A stretch of 64,000 bases of DNA from Castellaniella sp034675905 (GTDB lineage Bacteria > Pseudomonadota > Gammaproteobacteria > Burkholderiales > Burkholderiaceae_B): NCBI RefSeq assembly GCF_034675905.1, contig NZ_JAUCCV010000005.1:327619-391618 (forward strand). The letters run 5' to 3'. Position 1 is the first letter of the stretch. The number at the start of each line of letters is the position of its first letter. The position numbers and the translations under genes were made by a program. The notes beneath the pieces are model-generated. The model ran no database searches. It was not told where the DNA came from and saw only the letters and a program-made list of their open reading frames with translations. Below, piece after piece: positions 52,571 to 63,700 of the stretch.

Positions 52571-53473
52571 ATGTGGTTCAAGAATCTCAAGCTCTATCGC
52601 CTCGCCCCCAATACCCAGCTGACCGCCGCCGATCTGGAAGCCGCCCTGGAACCCCTGGCCTTTCAGCCGGGCAGCAGCCAGGACAGCCAGGTGTCGGGCT
52701 GGCTGCCGCCCCGGGATGACAGCGGCCTGGCCTACGCCCAGCATGGCCAGATCCTGCTGCGCCTGCAGACCGAAAAGAAACTGCTGCCGACGACCGTGGT
52801 CAACCAGGCCAGCCGCGCCCGCGCCCTGCAAATCGAGGAGCAGCAAGGCTACAAGCCCGGTCGCAAGCAGATGAAGGAAATCAAGGAACAGATGACGATG
52901 GAGCTGCTGCCGCGCGCCTTCGTCATCGCTCACGACACCCACGTCTGGATCGACACCGTCAATCAGTGGATGGCCATTGACGCCGCCGCTACCGCCCGCA
53001 GCGACGAAGTCCTGAGCCTGCTGGCGAAAACGCTGACGCCCTTTCCCATCGTGCCCCTGCACGTGGAAATGTCACCGGCCGCCGCCATGACGCTGTGGCT
53101 GACGGAAGACGAAGCCCCGGCCGGATTCACCATCGACCAGGACACGGAATTGCGGTCCACCGGCGAATCCCGCGCCACGGTGCGCTACGTGCGCCAGACC
53201 GTGGACGCCGACGAAGTCCGCCGCCACATCCAGGCCGGCAAGCAATGCACGCGCCTGGCCATGACCTGGAACGACCGGGTATCGTTCGTGCTGACCGACA
53301 ATCTGGACATCAAGCGCGTGGCGCCCCTGGATGTGTTGAAAGAACACCAGGACGCCCAGGCCGCCAACGAAGCCGAGCAGTTCGAAGCCGACTTCGCCCT
53401 GATGACGGGCGAACTGGCGCGCATGCTGGACGATCTGGTGGCTGCGCTGGGCGGGGAGCGCAAGACCTCTTAA
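52571..53473 (+). CDS. rdgC: Recombination-associated protein RdgC
   Basis: 300 residues from ATG 52571 (MWFKNLKLYRL), the typical RdgC start. RdgC forms a ring around DNA and modulates RecA. Conserved GYKPGRKQMKEIKEQ and LPRAFVIAHDTHVWIDTVNQ are present. Its stop overlaps the pyrB stop on the other strand by 4 bases. Confidence 0.95.
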   Translation: MWFKNLKLYRLAPNTQLTAADLEAALEPLAFQPGSSQDSQVSGWLPPRDDSGLAYAQHGQILLRLQTEKKLLPTTVVNQASRARALQIEEQQGYKPGRKQMKEIKEQMTMELLPRAFVIAHDTHVWIDTVNQWMAIDAAATARSDEVLSLLAKTLTPFPIVPLHVEMSPAAAMTLWLTEDEAPAGFTIDQDTELRSTGESRATVRYVRQTVDADEVRRHIQAGKQCTRLAMTWNDRVSFVLTDNLDIKRVAPLDVLKEHQDAQAANEAEQFEADFALMTGELARMLDDLVAALGGERKTS

Positions 53474-54762
53474 TACATGCCGTGGAACACGCTGTCGTCC
53501 GGACCGATATGGGACGGCGGCGTCCAGGTGACATCGCGCAACGAGTGCTGCACCAGGCCTTCCACCCCCAGCAGCACGGCGAAAATCGCCATCCGCACCG
53601 GGATGCCATTATCCGCCTGACGGAAAATCGCCAGGCGTGAATCGTGATTCAGATCGGTGCTGAGGTCGTGCGCACCTTCGCGGCTGTCGCGCGGCAGCGG
53701 GTGCATGACAATCACATCCGGCCCGCAGCAGGCGTCCACCAGAGCGCGGTTCACCTGGAAATCAGCCGTGTAGCCTTCCAGGTTCTCGCCGGCAAAGCGT
53801 TCTTTCTGCACCCGGGTGGCGTAGATGACGTCCGCCCCTTTCAGGCCGGCCGCCAGATCATGGGTCTGCTCGATCACATGGCCGTTCTTGCCGGCCTTTT
53901 CCAGTAGGTAGTCGGGCATCTCCAGCCCCGGCGGCGATACCAGGGTGAATTTCATCCCCCGGTACAGGGCCAGCAGCTTGATCAGCGAATGCACCGTGCG
54001 GCCGTATTTCAAGTCGCCCGCCATGACGATATGCGCCCCATCCAGCAGTTTGCCCAGGCGGGAAAACTCCGTCAGGATGGTGTACAGATCCAGCAGCGCC
54101 TGGCTGGGGTGTTCCCCCGCCCCGTCGCCGCCGTTGACCACCGGGATGTTGGTCGCAGCGGCGAATTCCGCCACCGAACCTTTTTCCGGGTGGCGGATCA
54201 CCATGGCATCCACATAGCCGCTCATCACGCGGCTGGTGTCATAGATCGATTCACCCTTGGCCATGGACGAAAAGGTAAAGCCGGTGGTATCGCAGACCGA
54301 GCCGCCCAGACGGCAGAAGGCCGCCCCGAAACTGACCCGGGTGCGCGTGCTGGCCTCGAAGAACAGATTGCCCAGCACCGCGCCTTCCAGTACCCGCGAG
54401 ACCTTTTGCCGCCGCGCGATGGGCTGCATCAGATCGGCGACGCGGAACAGTTCCTCGACCGATTCCCGTGTGAACTGATCGACGGACAGCAGCTGGTGCT
54501 TGCTATCTGCTGCAATGCGATCCCGCAGCGGCCCGGATTGTGCGCTTTGCGCATACTTTTCCATCAAGGCGCTGTTTTCGACGATTTCCGTGACGAACCG
54601 CGACACGACTTCCGGCATATTGCGCGCTTCCTGGGAGCCCTCTGGCAACAGCCAGGTGTCCAGGGCGCGGCGCTTGACACCGATGCGGGCGGCGAACACG
54701 TCGCGGGTCAGATTCAGGCGACGCATGGCATCGCGCAGGAAAACTTGCTGGGAAACGGCCAT
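53470..54762 (-). CDS. pyrB: Aspartate carbamoyltransferase with N-terminal DNA-binding-like extension
   Basis: 430 residues from ATG 54762, with GGAG 6 bases upstream. The catalytic domain begins near residue 90 and is complete: carbamoyl phosphate loop ASTRTR (137-142), GGDGAGEHPSQALLDLYTI, and the aspartate-binding MHPLPRDSREG. It makes N-carbamoylaspartate for pyrimidines. The first 80 residues are extra compared with the usual 310-340-residue chain and look like a helix-turn-helix (RDAMRRLNLTRDVFAARIGV, KRRALDTWLLP). No pyrI is nearby. Confidence 0.92.
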   Translation of the reverse strand: MAVSQQVFLRDAMRRLNLTRDVFAARIGVKRRALDTWLLPEGSQEARNMPEVVSRFVTEIVENSALMEKYAQSAQSGPLRDRIAADSKHQLLSVDQFTRESVEELFRVADLMQPIARRQKVSRVLEGAVLGNLFFEASTRTRVSFGAAFCRLGGSVCDTTGFTFSSMAKGESIYDTSRVMSGYVDAMVIRHPEKGSVAEFAAATNIPVVNGGDGAGEHPSQALLDLYTILTEFSRLGKLLDGAHIVMAGDLKYGRTVHSLIKLLALYRGMKFTLVSPPGLEMPDYLLEKAGKNGHVIEQTHDLAAGLKGADVIYATRVQKERFAGENLEGYTADFQVNRALVDACCGPDVIVMHPLPRDSREGAHDLSTDLNHDSRLAIFRQADNGIPVRMAIFAVLLGVEGLVQHSLRDVTWTPPSHIGPDDSVFHGMY

Positions 54763-54826
54763 GATGGGCTCCGATATACGCAATGCGTAGATTTTCGCCT
54801 AAGTCACCACAGAAATGCAAGCACCT

Positions 54827-55414
54827 TTAGGGGACGCCGGCCACGGAACGGGCGGCAATATCCGCATTATGTGCAGACCCCACGCCAAAGGCCAACTGCT
54901 GCTCCTGGACCGGGGCGGCATAGGCCGGGGCCGCCAACATGATCTGCCCCACCACCAGCGCCAGGCGCAAGCCAGGGTGGGCCGCCGTGGCAGCACGGAC
55001 CTTTTTCAAACCCTCGTCCTTCAGGATCAGCATCAATACCCCTCCACCGGCCTGATCCGTCGCGGACTGGATGCCCATCAGATCGCTGCGATCAATGATG
55101 GCATCCGTGCGCACATACAACAGGCCTGACGGTTTCAGCGGCACCGGCGTCCAGCCGGGGTGCGAACGGGTATCCGCCAGAAATACACGCAGATCAACCG
55201 CCTCGCGATTGGGGGCCACAGCCCGGACAGGATCGGAACGCACCATCGCCGTCGCCGTCGCACTGGATGCCTCGGCCATCGTCTGACCTGACGGCACCCC
55301 AGCCCCGGCGCCCGGCACAGCCTGACAGGCGGCCAAGGCGGACGCCAGCAACACCCCCGCCCCCGCCCGCAAGCAGCGTCGCAGTCCATCGCCTCGGCTT
55401 TTTGGATGGTTCAT
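54827..55414 (-). CDS. Small lipoprotein with SecD P1-like C-terminal region
   Basis: 195 residues from ATG 55414. A basic start and hydrophobic stretch end in the lipobox ALAAC (residues about 26-30). After a Ser/Ala/Thr-rich linker, the C-terminal two thirds (VFLADTRSHPGW..., ILKDEGLKKVRAATAAHPG, LRLALVVGQIMLAAPAYAAP) recall the P1 head subdomain of SecD, where a strand of type LALVLDG is followed by SAP. That similarity is my reading of the pattern, not a confirmed match. It follows pbpC by 86 bases on the same strand. Confidence 0.72.
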   Translation of the reverse strand: MNHPKSRGDGLRRCLRAGAGVLLASALAACQAVPGAGAGVPSGQTMAEASSATATAMVRSDPVRAVAPNREAVDLRVFLADTRSHPGWTPVPLKPSGLLYVRTDAIIDRSDLMGIQSATDQAGGGVLMLILKDEGLKKVRAATAAHPGLRLALVVGQIMLAAPAYAAPVQEQQLAFGVGSAHNADIAARSVAGVP

Positions 55415-55500
55415 GGTCCGGCCCTTTTGCACTTGCTCTCTCATCCCCCCGATGATGACATACTTTAGCGGCCCGTCTGACCCAAGCAGCGCCATCGTCC

Positions 55501-57786
55501 TTAGCGATCCGGCGCTGCCCAGGAGCCGGCACGCACGGTCACCTGCGCCTGATCCAGCACACTGCCCTGGGCATCTCTCAGTTGAAACACATGCCGCCCC
55601 GGCTGCGGCGCCCAATCCGGTGCGCCTCCCGCCCCGTAAGGCTGACCGTTCAAAAACCAGCGGACATCGGTCACCGGGCGAGACAATGCGTCCACCGCCC
55701 GCAGGGGCAGGCGCTGACGCTTCCAGGGAATATCCGGGTCCAGTGCGATCACGGTGCCATCGACCGGCGCCGCAATCCGGGGGCGGCCAGGCGTGGCGCC
55801 CTGACCCGGCGGGGCGAATACCGCCTGGGTGGTATCGCCCAGAAAATATTCAACACGCGCCGGTTCCAGGCCTGCTGCAAAGCGGACTGGCGCCGGCACC
55901 ACCTCATCGGGTCGGGCCGGCTGCCCCGCCGGTAAGCCGGCGACACGCCCCAGCGAGCCGGCAACAACACGGGGCGGCGCTGACGGACTGGCGTGATCCT
56001 TGTGCAAGGCAGCGCGCCGCCGCGTCAGCCACTCCATCAGATCATGCCAGATCGGCCCCGCTCCGCTGACGCCGGACACCTGCCGCATGCTGGCGCCCGC
56101 GCTATTGCCCACCCAGACGCCCACGGTGTCATCCGCCGACCAGCCCACGGTCCAGTTATCGCGCATGTCACGGCTGGTACCGGTCTTGACCGCCGTCCAG
56201 GACTGGGTGGATAAAGGGCTGTCCAGCCCGAACGTCCGCGCGCGCGCCTGACGGTCCGCCAGGATATCGCCGACGATCCAGGCTGCGCCAGAAGAAAACA
56301 CCGGCGATCCCGCCTGATCCGGCGCATCCGGGCGCGCCGCCGCCATGCGGACCGGTGCGTAATCCCCGCCTCGTGCCAGCGCCCGGTAAGCATTGGTCAG
56401 GGACAGCAGCGTTACGTCGGCGGATCCCAGCGCCAGGCTGTAACCGTAGTAGTCCCCGTCCCGCGTCAAGGGCAATCCCAGCGCCGTCAGGCGCTGCGCC
56501 AGCACATCCGTGCCCATCAGCAGCAAGACACGCACCGCGGGAATGTTCAGGGACGAGGCCAGCGCCGTGCGCGCGCTGACCCAGCCGCTGAAACGGTGAT
56601 CATAGTTGTCGGGGATGTACAAGCCGCTGCCGCCATCCAGGTCCAAAGGCCGGTCATCCAGCAGGGACGCCGCCGTCAGACGCTGCTCGTCCAGCGCCAG
56701 GGCATATAAAAAAGGCTTCAGGGTCGACCCGGCCTGGCGCAGCGCCTGGGCATGATCCACCTCGGCGGCCTCGGACAAACTTCCGGACGAACCCACATAG
56801 GCCCGCACCGCCCCCGAACGGTTATCCAGCACCACCACGGCGGCATCCGTCACCCCCGTCCCCTGCAGATCCATCAAATGGCGGCGCACCGAACGCACGG
56901 CCAAGGCTTGCAGGTCCGCATCCAGCGTGGATCGGACCGTACCGTCCGCCGATACCTGCCCGTCCCGGATCAGCTGGTGCGCCCAATGCGGCGCCAGACC
57001 CGGCGCCTCGAAGCGGGAGGCATGCGCCCGCGACAGCGACAGGCCGATGAAATCCCGCAGGCCCTCGCAGCCCTCCGGGCGCCCCAGGTCCTGCAGCAAG
57101 GCGCAGCTGCGCTGGGTCAGGACAGCCACCGATGCATTGGGCCCGCGCAGCAAGACAGCGGCCAGGGCCGATTCGCGCAAGGTCAGCCCCGATGCCTGCT
57201 TTTGGAACATCACCCGCGACAAGGCATCCACGCCGCGCAGTTCACCCCGGTAATCGGCCAGATTCAGATAGGCCTCCAGGATCTGCGCCTTGGACCAGCG
57301 CGACTCCAACTGGCGGGCCGCCTGCATCTGATCCAGTTTCTGCCACACCCCTCGGCCAGCCGGTCCGCGCCGCAGATCCGCATCCAGCATGGCCGCCAAC
57401 TGCATGCTCAGGGTCGAGGCCCCGCGCCGGCCATCGCCCCACGCCGCCGTCCAGGCCGCCGACGCGCTGGCCAGCCAGTCGACTCCCCCATGCGCATAAA
57501 AACGATGATCTTCAGACTGCACCACCGCCCGCTGCAAGGCGGCTGAAATATCCTGCAGCGGCGCCCAATCCCCGCGCCGGGCGGAAAAGTCCGTCCGGAC
57601 GCGCTGGATCTCCCGGCCATCGGCCGCCAGCACCCGGATGTCCGACGCACGCCAGGCCTGACGCACCGCCTCGTAATCCGGCAAGGCGGCAGCAGACACC
57701 GCGACATCCGCCGCCGCCGATGCCGATGCCGACAGCGGCCACAAGGCCGCCGCCAGCAGCCAGACCCCCAGGCGGCGCCCAAGCAT
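55501..57786 (-). CDS. pbpC: Penicillin-binding protein 1C
   Basis: 761 residues from an ATG overlapping the alpha-2-macroglobulin stop (ATGA). A signal anchor is followed by a GT51 transglycosylase domain (SEDHRFYAHGGVD, GASTLSMQLAAML), a transpeptidase domain (GSTLKPF with the active Ser, SLN, KTGTSRDMRDNW) and the C-terminal BiPBP_C domain (about 665-755). PbpC and the macroglobulin YfhM are a known pair; YfhM is thought to trap proteases while PbpC repairs damaged peptidoglycan. Confidence 0.95.
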   Translation of the reverse strand: MLGRRLGVWLLAAALWPLSASASAAADVAVSAAALPDYEAVRQAWRASDIRVLAADGREIQRVRTDFSARRGDWAPLQDISAALQRAVVQSEDHRFYAHGGVDWLASASAAWTAAWGDGRRGASTLSMQLAAMLDADLRRGPAGRGVWQKLDQMQAARQLESRWSKAQILEAYLNLADYRGELRGVDALSRVMFQKQASGLTLRESALAAVLLRGPNASVAVLTQRSCALLQDLGRPEGCEGLRDFIGLSLSRAHASRFEAPGLAPHWAHQLIRDGQVSADGTVRSTLDADLQALAVRSVRRHLMDLQGTGVTDAAVVVLDNRSGAVRAYVGSSGSLSEAAEVDHAQALRQAGSTLKPFLYALALDEQRLTAASLLDDRPLDLDGGSGLYIPDNYDHRFSGWVSARTALASSLNIPAVRVLLLMGTDVLAQRLTALGLPLTRDGDYYGYSLALGSADVTLLSLTNAYRALARGGDYAPVRMAAARPDAPDQAGSPVFSSGAAWIVGDILADRQARARTFGLDSPLSTQSWTAVKTGTSRDMRDNWTVGWSADDTVGVWVGNSAGASMRQVSGVSGAGPIWHDLMEWLTRRRAALHKDHASPSAPPRVVAGSLGRVAGLPAGQPARPDEVVPAPVRFAAGLEPARVEYFLGDTTQAVFAPPGQGATPGRPRIAAPVDGTVIALDPDIPWKRQRLPLRAVDALSRPVTDVRWFLNGQPYGAGGAPDWAPQPGRHVFQLRDAQGSVLDQAQVTVRAGSWAAPDR

Positions 57787-60700
57787 CAATCCGCCGCCAC
57801 CCGGAACGGCTCGTTGGGCAGGCTGCCGAACACATCGGGCTGGTACAGCGCCTCGATCCGCGTCGGGGGCAGCTGATAATCCCCCGGCGTGTTCAGACGC
57901 ACCGTGTATTCCAGATCCTGGACGCCTGCGGTCAGGACCTCAAAATACGCCCGGTACATGCCCGCATCACGTTCGATGAAGGTCGGCCGGTCCCAGAACG
58001 GCTGACCTTCGGATTCATCCTGGACGGCAATCGCCGAATCCCGCCCCAGGCTGCCGCCCAGAATCGACGCCCCGGCCGGCACCGGGTCGCTGATCACCGA
58101 CCAGACGACCGGCTCGCGGCTATGGATGCGCAAACTGACCCGGTAGATGTCGCCCACCGACCATCGGTCCGGCCGGGCGCGGGACACCGGCGTGATATTG
58201 CGTTCCACGCGCATGCCTGCATCCACGGGGCGTGTCTGCGGCACAGCGGCTCGCGCCGTCACCGTCGCCCAGCCGCTGCCTGCTCCCTGCTGCGCCAGAT
58301 CCACCGTCCCCTGCCGGGACGGCGGCCAGGGCAGATCCAGCGTCTGGCGATGAATGCCATCCGCCAAGGGCATCTCGGCCCAGACCAGTGTCTGTGCCTG
58401 CCCCGGCGGCAGCGCCACTGACACGGCCCCCTGCCCGGCTTGAGTTTCCACCTGCCGCGCATAGTCATTGACTGCCAGCATGCCCAACACGTTGGCCGTC
58501 GTCGTCGACCAGGCCCCGTGGCTTTGGAAGGACAGCAGCCCCGTCAGCAGGCGCGACAGGTCCGGGCGCCACTCCGGACGCGGCAAGACCGTCATCAGCA
58601 AGCGCGCCTGGGCTGTCGCAACATTGCTCATCAACCACCAGCCCTGATCCGCCGTTGCATCCGACAGCACCAGCGACGTCCCGTGACGGCTGAGCCGCGC
58701 CCGCAATACCGCATCGGTCTGCGCCAGCAGCGCCGCACGATCCGGCAGTTCAGGCACATGCTGCAAGATGGACAGCCAGGTCACCACGGCGGGCGTCGGC
58801 CAATCGCTGACGTCCAGGGCAAAGGAATCCAGCATGCCCGGCTGCCAGGCCCCTGCCAAGGCCAGGGCATCGATGGCGATCAATTTGCGCCAGAACAGAT
58901 CCTGCACCGGCGCCCAGGCGGACTCGTCCAGCCGGCCCAGGACAAAATCCTGCAGGGCGGACAACATGCGCTCGCGCGCCTGGGCAGGCAGCGCGTACGC
59001 CTCGCCGGCCGCCTGCGCGCGCGCCGAGACCTCGACCAGCTGGGCAGTCAGAATCACGCTGCCGCGCCCGCCGGGGAAATACGCCAGCAGTCCGGCATCG
59101 TCCTGATAGTCCGGCAGCCGCTGCATCAGCGCCTGCCAGGCGGCCGCGTCCTGCATGCCGACGGCTTTGGAGCTGAGCTGTTCCATGCAGGTATAGGGAT
59201 ACGCTGCCAGCCAATCCTGCACACCCGGCAGGGTTCCCGCCAAACTGGACTGCAGCCGGACCGTGACACCGCCGCGCGGCGTCCCTTGCGCATCCCGCTG
59301 CGCCTGGGCCGAGGCATCGACCGGCAAGCGCTGCGGCACTCCCTGGCGAATCTGCAACAGCGTCGCCTGCCGCACGCTCACCGGCACGGCGGCTTGCAGC
59401 GTCTGGCGCACCACGATCCGATCTGCCGCCTGCTGGGCGCCGGGTCGTGTCTGAGCCGCAAAGGTCCACTGCAAGGTTTCACTGTCCTGCTGGTTCCCCA
59501 ACAAGGGCGCATCCACCGGCCACTCCAGCGTGACGGATGCGCCGCCCGCCAGATCCAGGGTCTGCACCGGCAAAGACTGCCCGGCGCCGCCCGACGCCTG
59601 CACCTGCGCCGACACGCTCAAGGGCAGCGCCGCCTGGGTGCGATTGCGCACGGTGACGCGGGCCTGATAGTGGTCGCCTTCACGCACCACCTGGGGCAGG
59701 CCCGAAACCACCTGCAGATCCTGGGTGCTGATGATATCGGTCGAACCCGTGCCAAAGCGCCCCTGCCCCTGATCGACCACTGCCACCAACCGGAAGCGCG
59801 TCAGCGAATCATTCAGCGGCACTTCGATTCGCGCCCGCCCCTGATCGTCCAGCGTCAGGTCGCCACGCCACAACAGCAGGGTGTCGAACAGTTCGCGCGT
59901 CGCCCCAAAGCCCCCGCCGCCGCCCGGCGGCACGGCCTTGCGGCCATAATGCCGCCGCCCCACTACCTGTCCCTGACTGGTGGCCGTGCGCACGCCCTCG
60001 TCGCGCTCGACCCGCATGGCATCCAGCAAGTCCCAGCTGCGGTTGTCCATCAATTCCAGCAAGGCCGCATCCACGGCGGCAAACGCCACCCCGGCGCCCG
60101 CAGCCGGTTTGCCATCGGGCAGGAAGGCCTGGATATCCACCTGCGCCTTGTCCCGCACCTGATAGGTCTCATGATCGGCCTTGACCTGCACTTTCAGGCG
60201 GTCTTCATCGCTGCTGACGCGGATCTGCGCCAGCCCGAAACGGAAGGACGGCTTGGCCAGATCGACCAGCCCTGTCGGCGCCGGGGCGTCATCGACCTGA
60301 GCAGCCCGGGCGCGCATCCAGTCCACCGGATGGCGCCAGCCCCAGTCAAAGAAGGATGCCCAAGGCACATGGCGGATACGGCCGCGCACCGCCAAGACGG
60401 AAACATAGACGTTCGGCCCCCACTCGGCTTTGACCGGCAGGCGCACCACAGGCTGATCGCCCTCCAGGGACACGACATGGGTTTCCAGGACACCTTCGCG
60501 TTCCACCGCCACCAAGGCCTGCGCCTGACGAAACGGCATGCGTACGGTGAATTCGGCGGTTTCGCCTGGACGATAACTGGTCTGGGACGGAATCACGTCG
60601 ATCCGGTCGTCATCCCCGCCGGAGAACCAATTTTCACCGCCCCACACCCAGATCGACGTCGCCGCACGGGACACACGGTTCTGGGCGTCCCGGGCCTGAG

Positions 60701-63700
60701 CGAACAATTGGATTTCCCCATCCCGATCCAGGCTGACGGGACATGCCAGCAGCCCCTTGGCGTCCGTTCTTCCCTGGCACAAGGTGCCCAGTGAGTCGAC
60801 CTGTGCATGCGTGTCGTAGGCATAGAACCCGCCCACCAGGCGCTTACGCGTGGAATAGGTGGTCCGCACCCGGCCATCCAATTGCACCGCCACGCCCGCC
60901 TGAGGCCGGCCCTGAGCGTCCACCGCCAGCAGTTTGACGGTCGACGTGTCATTGCGCGACATCCAGCGACCGGTCTGCAGCCCCACCGTCACGGCTGCCG
61001 GCCACACCTGCGCCGTCTGCGACAAAGTCTGGATTTCCCCATTGGGGTCGGCGAACGAGGCCTCGAACAGCCAGGACTGGGGAGCATGCACAGCAGGCAG
61101 ATCCCGCAGATCGACCCGCGCCCCGCCCTGCGCATCCAGGCGCAGAGGACGTTTGTCCAGAATCAGGCGGCGCAAGCCATCGGGCGCCACCTGATCCGGC
61201 TGATCCTGCAGGCTGTCCGGCACCCCGAAACTGAAATCTGCATAATCACTGAAGCCCGGGGTCAAAGGCTGCGCCACCGCCGACAAGCTTGCCTCCAGAT
61301 CCCGCGCCGGTCCGCCCGACTGCCAGGCCAGCTGCAGATCCGCCTGAACAAGGGCTGGCGCAATCAGAGGGCCTGCCGTCGCCGGCGCTGCGCCGTCCGA
61401 TGCTGCATCCGCCGTGATCTTCAGCGACCCCGTCAACAAAGGCAGCTTGAAGGCCTCGACCCGGAAACCGCCGGCAAAGATCGTCGGCGTCCAGCCATCG
61501 TCCTGAGTATCACTAGCAGGCGGCGTCATCTGGATCGCATACTGCCCCAATTTTGCTGTGCGGGGGATGGCATAGTCCAGCAAAGCATACAGACCGCCGC
61601 CGGGGCTCAACTGCCACGCGACCGGCAGGCCGACGCTATCGCCAGAGCCTTCGTGCACAATATCTACTGTCTTGGGCAGGCAATCGGGCTTGCCCGCTGT
61701 CAGGCAGTCGGTCGGCGGATTGCGCACTCCGTCACGCGTCAGATCGCGCAGAAACAGCTTCATGGATACCGTTTCGCCCGCTCGCAGCAAAGATCGGTCC
61801 AGCACGGCATGAGCCACCTGGTCCGGCGTCGGCGATTGGCTGGTGGGTACATCAAAGCGCCAAGGCTCGATCCCCTGGTCCCAACTGGACCAGGCAAAGG
61901 AGAAATCCGCCTGACCATGCGCTGCCGGGTGATCGGCAGCGACCCGCGCCGTCACGAATATCCCCGATTGCTCCGTCCCCTCGCAATAGGCGTCTGCAGG
62001 CACTGCCCCCAGCGAATGCCACACCCCCTGTGCATCGGTCTGTCCCTGGCGGATGCGCGTGCCATCGCAGCTGAGTATCGCGACCTGGGCATCTGCCACC
62101 GGCTGCCCGCCGTCCAGCGTCGTCACCCAGACCAAGGCATCATCGCGGCCCGTCTTGATGTGCACCGCCAAGTTGGTGACCAGCACCGCCGAACGCACAT
62201 ACATGGTGTCGCCCGGCTTGTCCTTGTCTGCCAGCAGCGCCGCCCCCAATTTAGGGGATGCGGCTTCCAGCACATGCAGGCCGGGCGCCGCCACCGGCAC
62301 CCCGATCATCTCGATATCCTTGCCTTGGGCATCCTGCAACCCCGGCAGCGTCAGCGTGCGGGCGGCATCCTGCGTACCGAACACGGACCGCGACCGCACA
62401 TCGATCAGGGCTTCGTCCTGTTTCGAATCCCGCATCGCGCGCGAGGCCAGCACATCGGCGAACTGGCCTGCCGTCAATTGCCCCGCCTGCAGACGCTGGA
62501 CCTTCGCCATCCATTGCAGCGCCTGCACATCGTCGGTCGTGACGTGATCGTCCACCCGTCCGGCGGAAATCAGCATCTCCCGGGTCCGCAACTGCGGCCC
62601 GACCCGCCGCAGCGCCAACGGCGCCAACGCCGGCCTATCCTGCGCCGGCGCGCCATCGGCAAAACGCTCGATGATCCCGAACGGCCCGGAAGCGAATTTC
62701 ACCAGCGGCGGCAGCGCATCGATCGGCACGTCCAGGGGAAAGCGCGACGCGTTGACCAGCGTGCGCCCCATGTCGTCGCGCAGGTCCTTGGGCAGCACCA
62801 AGCGCAATGTGGATTGTTCTGCGAACGGCGCGCCAAACGTCAGGCTGGATACCGAATCCGGCGCGGCCTCGTCATCGACCGCTTGTATCTGCCGCGGCCC
62901 GTTCGGGGTTTCCAGCCGGACCTGATTGGCCAAGGCGCGCGGCACCGGACTGGAAAACGTCAGGCCGATCGGAAACAGCGGTGAACACGGCGCCTGGGCA
63001 TTGCTGCGGGTGCAGTTCATCGAGGCCCGGAAAGGCCCCCGCACCTTGAAATCCTGTGTCAACACGGTCCGGCTGACCACGCCCGGTTGGCCTGACAGAT
63101 CCGGGGATTTCACCCCCGGCCCGACCACCAGACGCACCTGGGCCGAAGACGGCAGCAGGCGCTTGCACTGCAGCAAGCGGGCATCCGCCAAGCGCCGGGG
63201 ATCGCCCTGGTCCCAGCCGATAGACTGCAGGATCTGGTCGCGATGATCGCCGCCGATCAGGCGCACCGGCACCGATTCCCCCAATCCCTGGATCTCGCAA
63301 TGCGCATGCGCCAGAATCGACTGCGGATCGGTCGCGGTATTGAAGCGCAGCACGAAGATCTGGTCTTCCACGATCCCATGATCCCAGGGATAGGACACCT
63401 GTGCCCGCGGCCCGCCCGTGGTAAAGGCATAGGTTTTGCCGCCGTCCAGCCGCTGCCCCTGCAGATCCCGGAAATCGGGATTGGGGTCCGCCTGGCACGA
63501 CACGGCGCCCGCCAAGGGCCGATCAAAGGAATAGACCCAATGCTGCGGATCCACCCAGCGCCCTGATCCCTTGACCGCGTCCGAATCGCAACGGATCCGA
63601 TAAGGGTCTGCCGCCAGATCGTCGCCCAGTGCAATCGCCGGCGCGTCGAAATCCACCTGCGCCTGCACGATCCGGGCCATGGCCCCCTGAGGGGTAAAAC

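Noticed and set aside
54482..54762. The pyrB N-terminal region as a separate small regulator gene
   Set aside because: The reading frame is continuous into the carbamoyltransferase domain with no stop or internal ribosome-binding site that I can see.
58440..62984. Two long open frames on the plus strand (784 and 725 codons) opposite the macroglobulin gene
   Set aside because: They are antisense to a clearly real gene, are His/Arg/Gln-rich as expected from the reverse frame of GC-rich DNA, and show no domain.
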